Assembly (NCBI GenBank): GCA_021772615.1
Contig: JAJFLQ010000040.1
Location: 62,001 to 126,000, forward strand
Source: Verrucomicrobiota bacterium
GTDB lineage: Bacteria > Verrucomicrobiota > Lentisphaeria > JABSQK01 > JAJFLO01
DNA length: 64,000 nt
Reading direction: 5' to 3'
Positions 8,912 to 17,308 of this stretch are shown here, piece by piece. Position 1 is the stretch's first letter. Each line of letters starts with the position of its first letter. Position numbers and translations under genes: made by a program. The notes beneath the pieces are model-generated. The model was not told the DNA's origin. It worked only from the letters and a program-made list of their open reading frames with translations, and did not search any database.

Positions 8912-10030
8912 GTGCGGAATCTATCCTCAAAAGTATCTTCTGCTTTGAGCTCCCCGGGTTTCCTGGTATGCGTGTCACTTGGCATGCTGGGGTGTGTGGC
9001 GATATACAATGCGACGTTTCACACCGGTCGCCCGTTTTATTTTGTGATGCGGCAGATCGTGTGGCTTTCGTGCGGTGGTGTGATGCTCATCCTCTGTTCG
9101 TCGATCCCACCATCTTTGTATTGTCGATGGGGCCTCTCTGTATCGGCGACAATGGTGTTGCCGCTTTATGCTCTTGTGTGGTGGGGGACGTCAGTGAATG
9201 GAATGCGTGGGTGGTTCACGGTCGACGTTCTTCCGCTTGGACCGATGTTCTTTCAGCCTAGTGAACTCGCGAAACCCGCGTATATAATCTTCCTTGCGGT
9301 CGCTATCTCGTGCTTTAAGCGTCGCATGGCGTGCGACTGGAAGATGTATTTACTGCTGCTCCTGTCTTGCGCAATGTGGACCATACCCATCATCCTGCAG
9401 CCGGATTTCGGTATGTTGCTGGTTTATGTCGGTGGCTTTGTTATGATGTATTGCCTCAGTGGTGGGCCGCTGCGGCATGTCGTGGCTACTGCCGCAGCGC
9501 TGTGCCCGTTCGTTGTGGCGGCGCTCTACAAGTATGACTACTTAAGGGCCAGATTTGTCGGTTTTCTGGATCCCGTCGCACACGCCCAGCAATCCGGCTG
9601 GCACATCCTGCAATTGCAGGCGACGCTGGCCAGCGGCGGCATGTGGGGGCGGTCCCTTGGTAACACCATATGGTCGCGGAATTATCTACCGCTTGGTCAT
9701 AGCGACTCGATCTTCGCGACGATTGGCGAATCGATCGGATACGCGGGTGTTATTCCCATTGTTGGTATCGTTGTGTTGTGGTTGAGTTATTGTTTTCGCG
9801 CGGCAGCGCGGCAGCAGCTCGAAACGGGATCACTGATAATCGCCGGAATCGGATGCATGCTCGCCTTTCAGGCTTTCGTTCACATCAGCGTAACTGTCGG
9901 CCTGATACCGCCGACCGGGATCACGCTTCCAATGATCAGTTACGGAGGCAGTTCGCTCGTGTCGACAATGGCGGCTGTAGGAATAATTCTAAGCTTTGCC
10001 AATAATGGCGATAAAGCGTTGAATTTGTAA
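8912..10030 (+). CDS. ftsW: SEDS-family peptidoglycan glycosyltransferase, FtsW-like
   Basis: 372 residues with about ten hydrophobic segments. SEDS proteins polymerise lipid II into glycan strands together with a class B PBP. Family marks are FFQPSELAKPAYI (about 110), QPDFGMLLVY (the conserved Asp near 165) and the C-terminal GLIPPTGITLPMISYGGSSL. QPDFG and MISYGGSS lean towards FtsW, but RodA cannot be excluded, and no PBP gene lies next to it. The start is GTG at 8912, needed to leave a cytoplasmic N-terminus before the first membrane helix. A 150-bp spacer separates it from ribF. Confidence 0.88.
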   Translation: MRNLSSKVSSALSSPGFLVCVSLGMLGCVAIYNATFHTGRPFYFVMRQIVWLSCGGVMLILCSSIPPSLYCRWGLSVSATMVLPLYALVWWGTSVNGMRGWFTVDVLPLGPMFFQPSELAKPAYIIFLAVAISCFKRRMACDWKMYLLLLLSCAMWTIPIILQPDFGMLLVYVGGFVMMYCLSGGPLRHVVATAAALCPFVVAALYKYDYLRARFVGFLDPVAHAQQSGWHILQLQATLASGGMWGRSLGNTIWSRNYLPLGHSDSIFATIGESIGYAGVIPIVGIVVLWLSYCFRAAARQQLETGSLIIAGIGCMLAFQAFVHISVTVGLIPPTGITLPMISYGGSSLVSTMAAVGIILSFANNGDKALNL

Positions 10031-10091
10031 TGCCGAGTAGTATCTTTTGCCGTATGTTTTCGTAGCGATAAATATTGTTCAGGAGTCACTT

Positions 10092-10385
10092 ATGCCTACA
10101 TATCAATATCGATGCAAGTCGTGCGATCATGAGTTCGAATTAATACAGAAGATGTCAGACGACCCTATCAGCGTGTGCCCTGAATGTCAGGGGAGTGTGA
10201 AGCGGTTGATTGGTACGGGTGCCGGAATCATCTTCAAGGGTAGCGGTTTCTACCAAACCGACTATCGAAGTGATAGCTACAAGAAGGCGGCGGAAAGCGA
10301 GAAGAAAACAGACTCAGGCGACACCGCGAAGAAATCCGAAACCAAAAAAACTGCCGGAAGCGGCACCGCTGCCTCATCGGACTGA
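10092..10385 (+). CDS. FmdB-type zinc ribbon protein
   Basis: 97 residues. The N-terminus MPTYQYRCKSCDHEFE with a later CPEC forms the CxxC...CxxC zinc ribbon of the FmdB/CxxC_CXXC_SSSS family, and KGSGFYQTDYRS is the conserved second half. The tail is low-complexity (Lys, Glu, Thr, Ala). The family is implicated only loosely in regulation, and its role is unknown. ATG 10092 is preceded by AGGAGT at 10081-10086, so an upstream in-frame start at 10047 is rejected. It follows the SEDS gene by 61 bp. Confidence 0.9.
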   Translation: MPTYQYRCKSCDHEFELIQKMSDDPISVCPECQGSVKRLIGTGAGIIFKGSGFYQTDYRSDSYKKAAESEKKTDSGDTAKKSETKKTAGSGTAASSD

Positions 10386-10544
10386 AACACGCGGCGAACT
10401 GTGGTTGCTACGTTGACTCGAAATTGAGCGGTGTTTTGGATCGTGCCGGCTGACCTACACGGTTTCGTGCGCCCCAAACAGCCCCTGTTTGCAACGCATT
10501 TGTCGTCGCAGCAGCAGAAATGCTTCACACATAGCAGAGCAATT

Positions 10545-11306
10545 ATGATTAAATGCCCAAAATGTACCGAAGAAAACCAGATCGGGGCGATATTTTGTCG
10601 TGGCTGCGGCGAGAAGCTTGAACTTGATGATTTGCGGCCGGATGATCTTCAGAGAACAGATGAAGGCGGTGTTGTCAAATCTCTCACGATCATCCTCAAG
10701 AACCTTTCCGTGTTATGTATCTTAATCGCGATCGGTGGTCTGGTTGTAGCAGCGTTCCTGAAACCGCCGATGCCGTCGATGCCTGCGTTAAATGAGGACG
10801 AGACCAAGGTTGCGCTGAAACGGTTCAAGAAGTTACGTAAAGGGAAACCGGGTACGGAATACGCGTTTACTACGGCCGAGGTAAACATGCTTGGGCAGTT
10901 AATAACAGAATTAACGGAGGATGGCAAAATCGCTGCGCGTGAAGCGCGCGTCACTTCAGGCGAGAGGCTGATGTTCGTTCCAGAAAATCTTTACGTCAGC
11001 TTCACTCCACCGAATACCGTAGAGTTTGTTCTGCATGTCCTGTTATACGATAAGGTCAATCTTTACATCACGGCAGAGGGGACACTCCTGGCAACAGATA
11101 ACGGTTTGTCGTTCTCGCCCACCACTATCCACGCCGGGCGGTTGCCGGTCCCGTTCCCGCAGGCCCAACAGATCTTGCTCGAGCCGTTGTCTAAGCTTAT
11201 TCAGGACAATGCAAAGTTTAAGCAGGAAGTCCAGACGAAGGTTACTTCTTACAGTATGGAGCCGAACAAGATCATTGTGAGGAAAGACCGTAAAGACAAG
11301 AAGTAA
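10545..11306 (+). CDS. Membrane protein with N-terminal zinc ribbon, unknown function
   Basis: 253 residues from ATG 10545. It opens with a zinc ribbon (MIKCPKCTEENQIGAIFCRGCGEKLEL), then one hydrophobic helix (about residues 48-70). The remaining 180 residues would be periplasmic. That part is a soluble domain of mixed polar strands (LMFVPENLYVSFTP, VEFVLHVLLYDK) with no recognised fold. The topology, a cytoplasmic zinc ribbon plus one helix plus an outer domain, is common for PVC-type sensor-like proteins. An in-frame ATG at 10431 would add 38 residues before the zinc ribbon and is less likely. A perfect 7-bp hairpin (CAAACAG/CTGTTTG, 10475-10491) lies in the upstream spacer without a T-run. 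Confidence 0.7.
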   Translation: MIKCPKCTEENQIGAIFCRGCGEKLELDDLRPDDLQRTDEGGVVKSLTIILKNLSVLCILIAIGGLVVAAFLKPPMPSMPALNEDETKVALKRFKKLRKGKPGTEYAFTTAEVNMLGQLITELTEDGKIAAREARVTSGERLMFVPENLYVSFTPPNTVEFVLHVLLYDKVNLYITAEGTLLATDNGLSFSPTTIHAGRLPVPFPQAQQILLEPLSKLIQDNAKFKQEVQTKVTSYSMEPNKIIVRKDRKDKK

Positions 11307-11368
11307 CTGCCCACTGATTGCTGCTTATTTGCGTTCGCCTGCGGGATCACCGCGTAAAGACGCACATG

Positions 11369-12541
11369 TCAAGCGGTATGTGGGCGCCCGGCACCTTCGG
11401 ATTTGTCCAGAATTACCATATTGTCGCGGTGAACGATTTCTTCGTACATCCTATTCCCGAGTATACGACTTATTTCGTTCGTACGCAGACCCTTGATCGT
11501 TTCGATATCATCCGATTTGTAATTGGTGATGCCCATTCCGACCATTCCTCCTGCCCGGTCCTGAATCGCAATCGTATCGCCCATCTTGAATCGACCGTTA
11601 CATTCGATAATTCCACTGGGCAACAAGCTCTTACCGGATTGAGTCAGCGCGGTAGCCGCGCCATCGTCAATAATCACTGTACCTTTCGGGTTCGTAAAAA
11701 ACGCCAGCCAGCGCTTCGACCCTCGCAGTCGTGCTCTACCGGAGTAAAACAACGTACCGACGTCTTCTGACCGAAATATCTTCTCTAAGATTTTCGGATC
11801 CCGGCCGTTTGCGATCCATAGGCTTTCACCTGCACCCATACAAATTTGTGCTGCGTCCAATTTACTGATCATTCCGCCGCTTGTAATGGCGTTTCCGTCA
11901 GTGCCTTTTGCCAGGCCTCGGACTCTTCGATCAATCTTCGATACCGTTGAAAGCCTTTCGCCGCCGCCACCGCTGTCATAATCCATCAACCCATCTACCG
12001 TTGTCAATATGATCGTGAGATCAGCGCGTATCATGGTCGCCACCAGTGCCGTAAGCTTGTCGTTATCTCCGAAACTGATCTCGTCGACGCTGACGGTATC
12101 GTTCTCGTTTATGATAGGCAGAATATTCTGTCGTAGCAGGGCATACAGGCAATTGCAGACGTTCAACTGACGCTGGCGATGGTGAAGATCGTCATAGGAG
12201 AGCAGGACTTGTGCACAGTGGAAGCCGAACGATGTGCAGGCGTCTTCATATCGGGACAACAGCCGACTCTGTCCCACTGCGGCGAGCGCCTGCAGTCGTG
12301 GCAAGTCGCGTGGACGCTTCGTAATCTCCAGCCGTTCCATGCCGGTACTTATCGCACCAGATGACACGAGGACCACGTCAATATTTTTCCCACGCAACGT
12401 TGAGATCTGGGATATCAGGTGTTTGACACCCGACTGTCCCTCCGGTGCCGCGATTTCAGACAACAGCCGGGAACCAACCTTGATCACCAGTCGCTTGCAA
12501 TTGCGTATGACGTTTTCTCGATAGCTCACAGGGCGATTCAT
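11369..12541 (-). CDS. proB: Glutamate 5-kinase ProB
   Basis: 390 residues, the full two-domain form. It phosphorylates the gamma-carboxylate of glutamate in the first step of proline synthesis. The amino-acid kinase domain shows RLVIKVGSRLL, VLVSSGAIS, PIINENDTVS and FGDNDKLTALVA. The C-terminal PUA domain (about 285-370) contains KGTVIIDDGAATAL and SLLPSGI. ProB is normally followed by proA, which is not here. It lies 59 bp downstream of rpsT on the same strand and convergent with the zinc-ribbon gene, whose stop is only 62 bp away. Confidence 0.95.
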   Translation of the reverse strand: MNRPVSYRENVIRNCKRLVIKVGSRLLSEIAAPEGQSGVKHLISQISTLRGKNIDVVLVSSGAISTGMERLEITKRPRDLPRLQALAAVGQSRLLSRYEDACTSFGFHCAQVLLSYDDLHHRQRQLNVCNCLYALLRQNILPIINENDTVSVDEISFGDNDKLTALVATMIRADLTIILTTVDGLMDYDSGGGGERLSTVSKIDRRVRGLAKGTDGNAITSGGMISKLDAAQICMGAGESLWIANGRDPKILEKIFRSEDVGTLFYSGRARLRGSKRWLAFFTNPKGTVIIDDGAATALTQSGKSLLPSGIIECNGRFKMGDTIAIQDRAGGMVGMGITNYKSDDIETIKGLRTNEISRILGNRMYEEIVHRDNMVILDKSEGAGRPHTA

Positions 12542-12600
12542 GGCAGTCCAGTGTGAACCGGAAGGAAAATCGGAATCTCAGCCAGAGGCGTGTTTCGGAA

Positions 12601-12870
12601 CTACTTGCCACTTGCCCGTTGGTACAGAAGAGTCAGCTGCGACTTTTTGCGACTGGAGCGGTTGTGGTGGATAATTCCGGATTTCGTCGCTTTGTCGTAT
12701 AACGACATCACATCCGACAGATGCGTTTTGGCCGCCGTCAGATCGTTTTCCTCCACTTTCATGCGGAAATTCTTTTCGGCAGTGCGGATGCGGGATTTCT
12801 TGGATTTATTCCTGTAACACCGCTCCAGATCCGTCCTCATGTGCTTCTTTGCAGATTTGTTATTAGGCAT
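12601..12870 (-). CDS. rpsT: 30S ribosomal protein S20
   Basis: 89 residues, the usual size. The basic sequence MPNNKSAKKHMRTDLERCYRNKSKKSRIRT matches the S20 N-terminus, which binds 16S rRNA helix 9 and helix 44. SGIIHHNRSSRKKSQL is the family's conserved KGIIHKNTAARKKSRL segment. It precedes proB on the minus strand and is divergent from murC, with 140 bp between them. No convincing promoter was found in that spacer. Confidence 0.95.
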   Translation of the reverse strand: MPNNKSAKKHMRTDLERCYRNKSKKSRIRTAEKNFRMKVEENDLTAAKTHLSDVMSLYDKATKSGIIHHNRSSRKKSQLTLLYQRASGK

Positions 12871-13010
12871 ATCGACCGCGGGTCCTCTGATAAGTATTGG
12901 GCTGGAGAACTTTGAAATGGTCGATAAAGTCTCATTGATATCCGATAATTCAAGCCGATTGTAAAAAATTCATCCTGCTTGCAACACTCCATACCAAATC
13001 TCGGGTAACA

Positions 13011-14330
13011 ATGTCCCAGCTTGCCAAACGTGCCGCATCGAACGCGATGCGCGGACAGCATGTTCATTTCGTCGGGATCGGCGGCGCCGGGATGTCGGGA
13101 CTCGCCCTGATTGCCCTGGAACTGGGGGCGCAGGTATCCGGTTCGGACAGCGCACCGTCGTCGTTCACGGCGATGCTGCGGCGCAGAGATATGAATGTCT
13201 ATATCGGCCACCGGTCGACATTACCTGCAACTGTGGGCCTGGTGGTGTTTTCCAGTGCCGTGCCGACGGATAATATTGAGTTGGTTGCGGCCAAAAATCG
13301 GCGCGTTCCACTAAGGCGCCGCGGGGATTTTCTGGCTGATCTCTCCGAATGCTTCAGGCAAGTGGTCTGCGTCGCCGGTTCTCACGGAAAGACCACGGTA
13401 ACGGCAATGATAGCACACATTCTCGTCCAGCAGGGGCTCGATCCCGGGTACGCTGTCGGGGGTGAGATTGTCGGTTGTCCATATAACGCCGGAGCCGGGG
13501 CCGGAGAGATTTTGGTCGCTGAGGTTGACGAGAGCGACGGATCCCAGGGCAGTATGTCAAGCTCACAGGGACTAATTCTCAATATCGACGATGACCATTG
13601 TTGGAGCCTTGGTGGTGTCTCGGCTCTGGAGCATTGCTTTCAGGCATTTGGAATGGCCGCCGATCGGTTGCTTGCAGTTGATTCCGCAGCGTCGCGTCGA
13701 TTATTCGCCACGCACCCAGACGCGACGTTTGTCAGCGGCCGGGATTCGGGCAGTGATTTACGCTTGTCCGTGCCTGGTCGTCACAATCGGCAAAATGCCA
13801 AATTCGCGATTGCAGTTGCCGTGCGGCTGGGTGTCGAACGATCCGCAGCGCAGCGCAGTCTTGTCTCGTTCGCGGGTGTGGATCGGAGGTTGACCGAACG
13901 ATATCGGAGCGACCGCGTGGTGGTCGTCGAAGATTATGCACATCATCCTGCTGAAGTCCGTGCAAGTCTGTCGGCGATACAAGATTGCTTTCCGGAACGG
14001 CGGGTGATCGCGGTATTTCAACCGCACAGACACGAGCGCGTGCTTCGGTACGGGCGTGCTTTTGCCGCGGAGTTGGCGCAAGCGGATCGGACGTTCGTGT
14101 TGCCGACTTTCGGTGCGTGGACGGACTGTCCCGACCACGCCGCGTCGCGAGCGATCGCGGGCCAGATTCCCGGCAATCGTGGTAAGTATATCGAGTTGGC
14201 GCCTCTGGAGTTGGCAGTCGCGGTCGCCGCGACCGTCCGGTGTGGCGATGTCGTAGTGGTCATGGGCGCCGGGGACGTGTCTAGCGTCATTGGGCCGCTT
14301 ATCGCAGCATTGCGCCTTCGGGATCGATAG
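13011..14330 (+). CDS. murC: UDP-N-acetylmuramate--L-alanine ligase MurC
   Basis: 439 residues. It adds L-alanine to UDP-MurNAc in the cytoplasmic stage of peptidoglycan synthesis. Motifs in order are HFVGIGGAGMSGLA (about 18), AGSHGKTTVTAMI (ATP loop, about 121), EVDESDGS (about 170), HNRQNA (about 257), DYAHHPAEV (about 308) and FQPHRHER. A second in-frame Met at residue 13 could also be the start. GGG lies eight bases before the chosen ATG. It stands alone rather than in a dcw cluster, with murB some 38 kb away in the glycan locus. Its stop is 27 bp from that of the convergent acyltransferase gene. Confidence 0.96.
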   Translation: MSQLAKRAASNAMRGQHVHFVGIGGAGMSGLALIALELGAQVSGSDSAPSSFTAMLRRRDMNVYIGHRSTLPATVGLVVFSSAVPTDNIELVAAKNRRVPLRRRGDFLADLSECFRQVVCVAGSHGKTTVTAMIAHILVQQGLDPGYAVGGEIVGCPYNAGAGAGEILVAEVDESDGSQGSMSSSQGLILNIDDDHCWSLGGVSALEHCFQAFGMAADRLLAVDSAASRRLFATHPDATFVSGRDSGSDLRLSVPGRHNRQNAKFAIAVAVRLGVERSAAQRSLVSFAGVDRRLTERYRSDRVVVVEDYAHHPAEVRASLSAIQDCFPERRVIAVFQPHRHERVLRYGRAFAAELAQADRTFVLPTFGAWTDCPDHAASRAIAGQIPGNRGKYIELAPLELAVAVAATVRCGDVVVVMGAGDVSSVIGPLIAALRLRDR

Positions 14331-14357
14331 GGACATTGCAATGGCAGCCGCTTGTGT

Positions 14358-15161
14358 TCAGGATTCGACGCTCCATTGATCGACCCGAGAGCAAATGAAA
14401 GCCAATACTTCCTCGTGTGCGGCCTTGGCGTTCGACGTAACAGTAATTGGCGCTCCGAATTCAAAGTGTACGGTTTTTCCCGGATCGATCCGGCCGAGGT
14501 CCTTGATCCACGTGCCGTTACTCCAGAGATCCGTCTTCAATGCCATCGGAACAATTGGTACGTTGGCCCTCTTGGCGAGTTTCACGCCGAGCGAGTTGAA
14601 CGAGTCGGGATCAATTTTTGCGGTTCGCGTGTGTTGCGGAAAGACGATGATCGAGCGACCGTTGTCTAGCATCGCGCTTCCGTCGCGAAAAATTATTTTC
14701 AAATCTTCACGCGGGTTCGCACGCGATACCGCAATGACATGTACTTTCCGTAGAATCTTACCGAGGAGAGGGTAACGCATCAATTGATCTTTGATGATGA
14801 ACGTGGCGTCGCCAAACGGAAGGACAATAGAGGGCAGGAGCATCGTCTCGAGCGAGCTCATATGATTGCCAATAATAACTGCAGCCGACGTGAGCCCTCG
14901 CAGGTGATCCAGGCCGGACAACACGATTGTCCCACCGATCCTGAGCACGTCGCGAAAGACGACGAAGCTGTCCGCCTGCCATTCGGCCGGGTAGTAAGCC
15001 GTATTGTCCGTCTTGCGCGCTGCGTCGAAGTGCACTTTGGCAAGCTGTAACAGAAACCACGGCGTTGTCAGGCCCGGCATGCGAAACATGCTGCTGGCTG
15101 TTCCGCGGAACGTGTATGTGTTTGATTCCGTGAGGATCTGCTGAAATTCGCACAACTCCAT
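14358..15161 (-). CDS. PlsC-like lysophospholipid acyltransferase, variant motifs
   Basis: 267 residues. The family transfers acyl groups to lysophosphatidate or related lipids at the inner membrane. The block GNHMSSLE (His near residue 98) corresponds to motif I, usually NHX4D, but has Glu in the acid position. FPQHTRT replaces the usual FPEGTRS of motif III, and VPIVPMAL matches motif IV. The AAG.ACGAGAAGG stretch before the ATG supports the start. The altered catalytic positions mean that substrate and activity are uncertain. It is convergent with murC and divergent from rpmF. Confidence 0.8.
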   Translation of the reverse strand: MELCEFQQILTESNTYTFRGTASSMFRMPGLTTPWFLLQLAKVHFDAARKTDNTAYYPAEWQADSFVVFRDVLRIGGTIVLSGLDHLRGLTSAAVIIGNHMSSLETMLLPSIVLPFGDATFIIKDQLMRYPLLGKILRKVHVIAVSRANPREDLKIIFRDGSAMLDNGRSIIVFPQHTRTAKIDPDSFNSLGVKLAKRANVPIVPMALKTDLWSNGTWIKDLGRIDPGKTVHFEFGAPITVTSNAKAAHEEVLAFICSRVDQWSVES

Positions 15162-15366
15162 CGCCTTCTCGTCCTTCTGTGGAACCGGTATGTTGACCGG
15201 CTTCCTGCTGGAATTCAGATTCGGTATCTTAGGTCAACGTTAAAACGAGACGCAACTTTTAACGCTGCATTCTACATACTTCAGGTTGCATCTGCACACG
15301 TTGCTATTACTGTACTGGCTTTTACATCAGAAACGATCAGGATTAATGCAGAGGAAGGATTATTAG

Positions 15367-15546
15367 ATGGCTGTTCAACAACGCAAGGTTTCCAAAACCA
15401 AATGTCGGCAACGCAAGGCTGCAAACCGTTATCGCGGTATCCAGACTATTCTTTGCTCCCGGTGTGGTGCACCGCGTGTGCCGCACCGTGTATGTACCGG
15501 TTGCGGTTACTATAAGGATCGTCAGATTCTCACCGTGGAGGCCTGA
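15367..15546 (+). CDS. rpmF: 50S ribosomal protein L32
   Basis: 59 residues. MAVQQRKVSKTKCRQRKA, then CSRCGAPRVPHRVCTGCGYYKDR, gives the L32 basic N-terminus and the four-cysteine zinc ribbon (CxxC...CxxC). The ATG is preceded by GAGGAAGGA at 15351-15359, an excellent ribosome site. L32 genes usually travel with yceD (DUF177) upstream and plsX downstream. Neither is present, so this copy stands alone. The following 230 bp to the cyclase gene carry no coding frame. Confidence 0.95.
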   Translation: MAVQQRKVSKTKCRQRKAANRYRGIQTILCSRCGAPRVPHRVCTGCGYYKDRQILTVEA

Positions 15547-15746
15547 GTAAGCGCCACTGTGGATTCATAGTCAAGAATGTGTTGCTATATGATCCCAAGG
15601 CGCACGGCCACCGCAGGCAGTCGCTGAAATTCTAATCTGGAGCGCGGGAATTCGCACCTATACCGCGGCCGGCTCGCCATCGTTACGGCGTCTTCGCTTT
15701 TGCGCGAAATCATCGGTTTTTAAGGCGACAGCCTTAGGCCCGCATC

Positions 15747-15774
15747 GCCGCGCATGCGGCAACATGCGCGCGGC
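15747..15774 (-). other. GC-rich hairpin just past the REC-cyclase stop
   Basis: GCCGCGCATG (15747-15756) pairs with CATGCGCGCGGC (15763-15774) in ten base pairs with a two-base bulge and a CGGCAA loop. It starts six bases beyond the cyclase stop on the minus strand. There is no T-run on either strand, so it may stabilise the mRNA end or aid factor-dependent termination. A second small stem (AAGGC/GCCTT) lies next to it at 15722-15735. Confidence 0.4.
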
Positions 15775-15780
15775 CAGTCG

Positions 15781-16899
15781 TCAAATTGCTTCTGTGACCT
15801 CGAATACTTGCGGGCTACTTGAAAAGCCTTTGAGTTCGATTTCACCGCGAGGTACGGTCTTGAAATCGTTTTTGATCTTATCGAACGTGTTTTCCGAAAT
15901 CAAGATCTGTCCGCCCTTTGCCTTGCTGCAAAGCCTCGCCGAGAGATTTGTCACTACGCCGATCGCTGCATAGTCCAGCCGACCTTCGAAACCGATCGTT
16001 CCAAGCGATGCTTCGCCCGTCGCCACACCGATCCCCAAGGCGAGATTGTACCCCTTTTTTGCCCACGTGGACCGCAGGTTTTCGACCTTGTCGCGGATTT
16101 CGATGCACATCTTTACCGACTGGTTCGGATGATCCTCCATCGGCTCCGGGTCACCAAGAAAAACCATCATCCCGTCCCCCGTAAAACGTTCAAGCGTACC
16201 GCGATAACGAAAGATGATTGGGCCAACCAGTTGATGTAACTCGCGTATCGTCTCGATTACTTCGTGCGGCAGGGCCTTTTCCGAGAAGCTTGTAAAATTC
16301 CGTAAATCCAGGAATACCACCGTGATCTCACGGCGGTGTTCGCCTAGAATTTGTTCTGAGTTTTCGGATGTTATGGTGTTTACGATTTGCGGCGAGAAAA
16401 AGCGACGTAACCGATTTACACGCTCAAGTTCGAGAACCTGTTCCATCACCTTTTTCTCCAGGTTCTGATTCAGCTCGTCGAGCGCCTGATTGACACGCAT
16501 CAATTCCTGTTGGGCATCCCAGATGCGCAGCATTGACCGCACGCGCGCGAGCATCTCCATATAATTGTACGGTTTGATGAGATAGTCGTCGGCGCCTACT
16601 TCAAACCCTCTCACGATGTCCTTGACTTCCGAGTTTGCGGTTACCAGAATGATCGGAATCAGTTTTGTATCGGCGCGCTCTTTTAGCTGCTGGCATGCAT
16701 CAAGGCCGTTCATGCGCGGCATGTTGATGTCCATCATGATGATATCGGGCTTGTCATTCGTCGCCAGCTTCACGGCTTCGATACCGTCATTTGCCGATAT
16801 GGTCCGGTATCCCTTGGTTCGCAGGTGCGCCGTAAGCATCGTGATATTGTCAGGGATATCGTCTACAACCAGGACCAGATGGTTTCTTGTACTTTCCAT
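15781..16899 (-). CDS. Response regulator with adenylate/guanylate cyclase output (REC-CHD)
   Basis: 372 residues. An N-terminal receiver domain (VLVVDDIPDN; phosphoacceptor Asp in IIMMDINMPRMNG near residue 56; Lys in LIKPYNY near 109) is joined by a coiled coil (about 130-165) to a class III cyclase domain. That domain starts at TVVFLDLRNFTSFSEK, with a metal-binding Asp, and has GDGMMVFLGDP as its second metal motif. It would make a cyclic nucleotide when phosphorylated by a histidine kinase, but no kinase gene is adjacent. AAGGCGAG upstream of the ATG supports the start. A TTGACT/TCTTAT promoter lies at 16943-16972. Confidence 0.9.
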   Translation of the reverse strand: MESTRNHLVLVVDDIPDNITMLTAHLRTKGYRTISANDGIEAVKLATNDKPDIIMMDINMPRMNGLDACQQLKERADTKLIPIILVTANSEVKDIVRGFEVGADDYLIKPYNYMEMLARVRSMLRIWDAQQELMRVNQALDELNQNLEKKVMEQVLELERVNRLRRFFSPQIVNTITSENSEQILGEHRREITVVFLDLRNFTSFSEKALPHEVIETIRELHQLVGPIIFRYRGTLERFTGDGMMVFLGDPEPMEDHPNQSVKMCIEIRDKVENLRSTWAKKGYNLALGIGVATGEASLGTIGFEGRLDYAAIGVVTNLSARLCSKAKGGQILISENTFDKIKNDFKTVPRGEIELKGFSSSPQVFEVTEAI

Positions 16900-16942
16900 A
16901 TTGTTCTCGCCTTATTGTGCTGCTGACATTTCGTTAGAAATG

Positions 16943-16972
16943 ATAAGATGTCGATTTTTGCTGCGAAGTCAA
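16943..16972 (-). promoter_or_regulatory. Candidate promoter of the REC-cyclase gene
   Basis: On the minus strand, TTGACT (16967-16972) and TCTTAT (16943-16948) are 18 bp apart, about 45 bp before the ATG. The -35 box has one mismatch to consensus and the -10 box has two. Confidence 0.42.
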
Positions 16973-17002
16973 TGTGGTTCGCGAATTCACGTACACACAC
17001 CC

Positions 17003-17308
17003 CTACGGCAACCATTGTTCGATAGCACTGTGAAGCTGATCGACGTTGATCGCTGAAAAAACAAGACGTTTGCGCCGGGAATGTTGCCCGGTAACAAGTT
17101 CGATTTGTGATTTGGCCGCTCCCGTTATTTCGGAAAAAAAGGCGCGCAATTCGTTGTTCGCCCGTCCATCAGCAGGCGGGCTGGTCAATTGAATTTTCAA
17201 ACGATTGTCGTGACAGCCGGCCAGTCGCCGTCGTTTTGCGTTTGGTTGTACGTAGACATCGATGTACGGTTTGTCGCGATGAATGCCAATAAAGCTAGTG
17301 GTGCTCAC
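17003..17308 (-). CDS. DUF167/YggU family protein
   Basis: 101 residues. YIDVYVQPNAKRRRLAG, then RLKIQLTSPPADGRANNELRAFFSE, is the signature of the DUF167 (YggU) fold, a small alpha/beta protein of unknown function. The start is GTG, overlapping the ftsH stop in GTGA (17305-17308), so translation is probably coupled to ftsH. The C-terminus INVDQLHSAIEQWLP is typical. Confidence 0.9.
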   Translation of the reverse strand: MSTTSFIGIHRDKPYIDVYVQPNAKRRRLAGCHDNRLKIQLTSPPADGRANNELRAFFSEITGAAKSQIELVTGQHSRRKRLVFSAINVDQLHSAIEQWLP

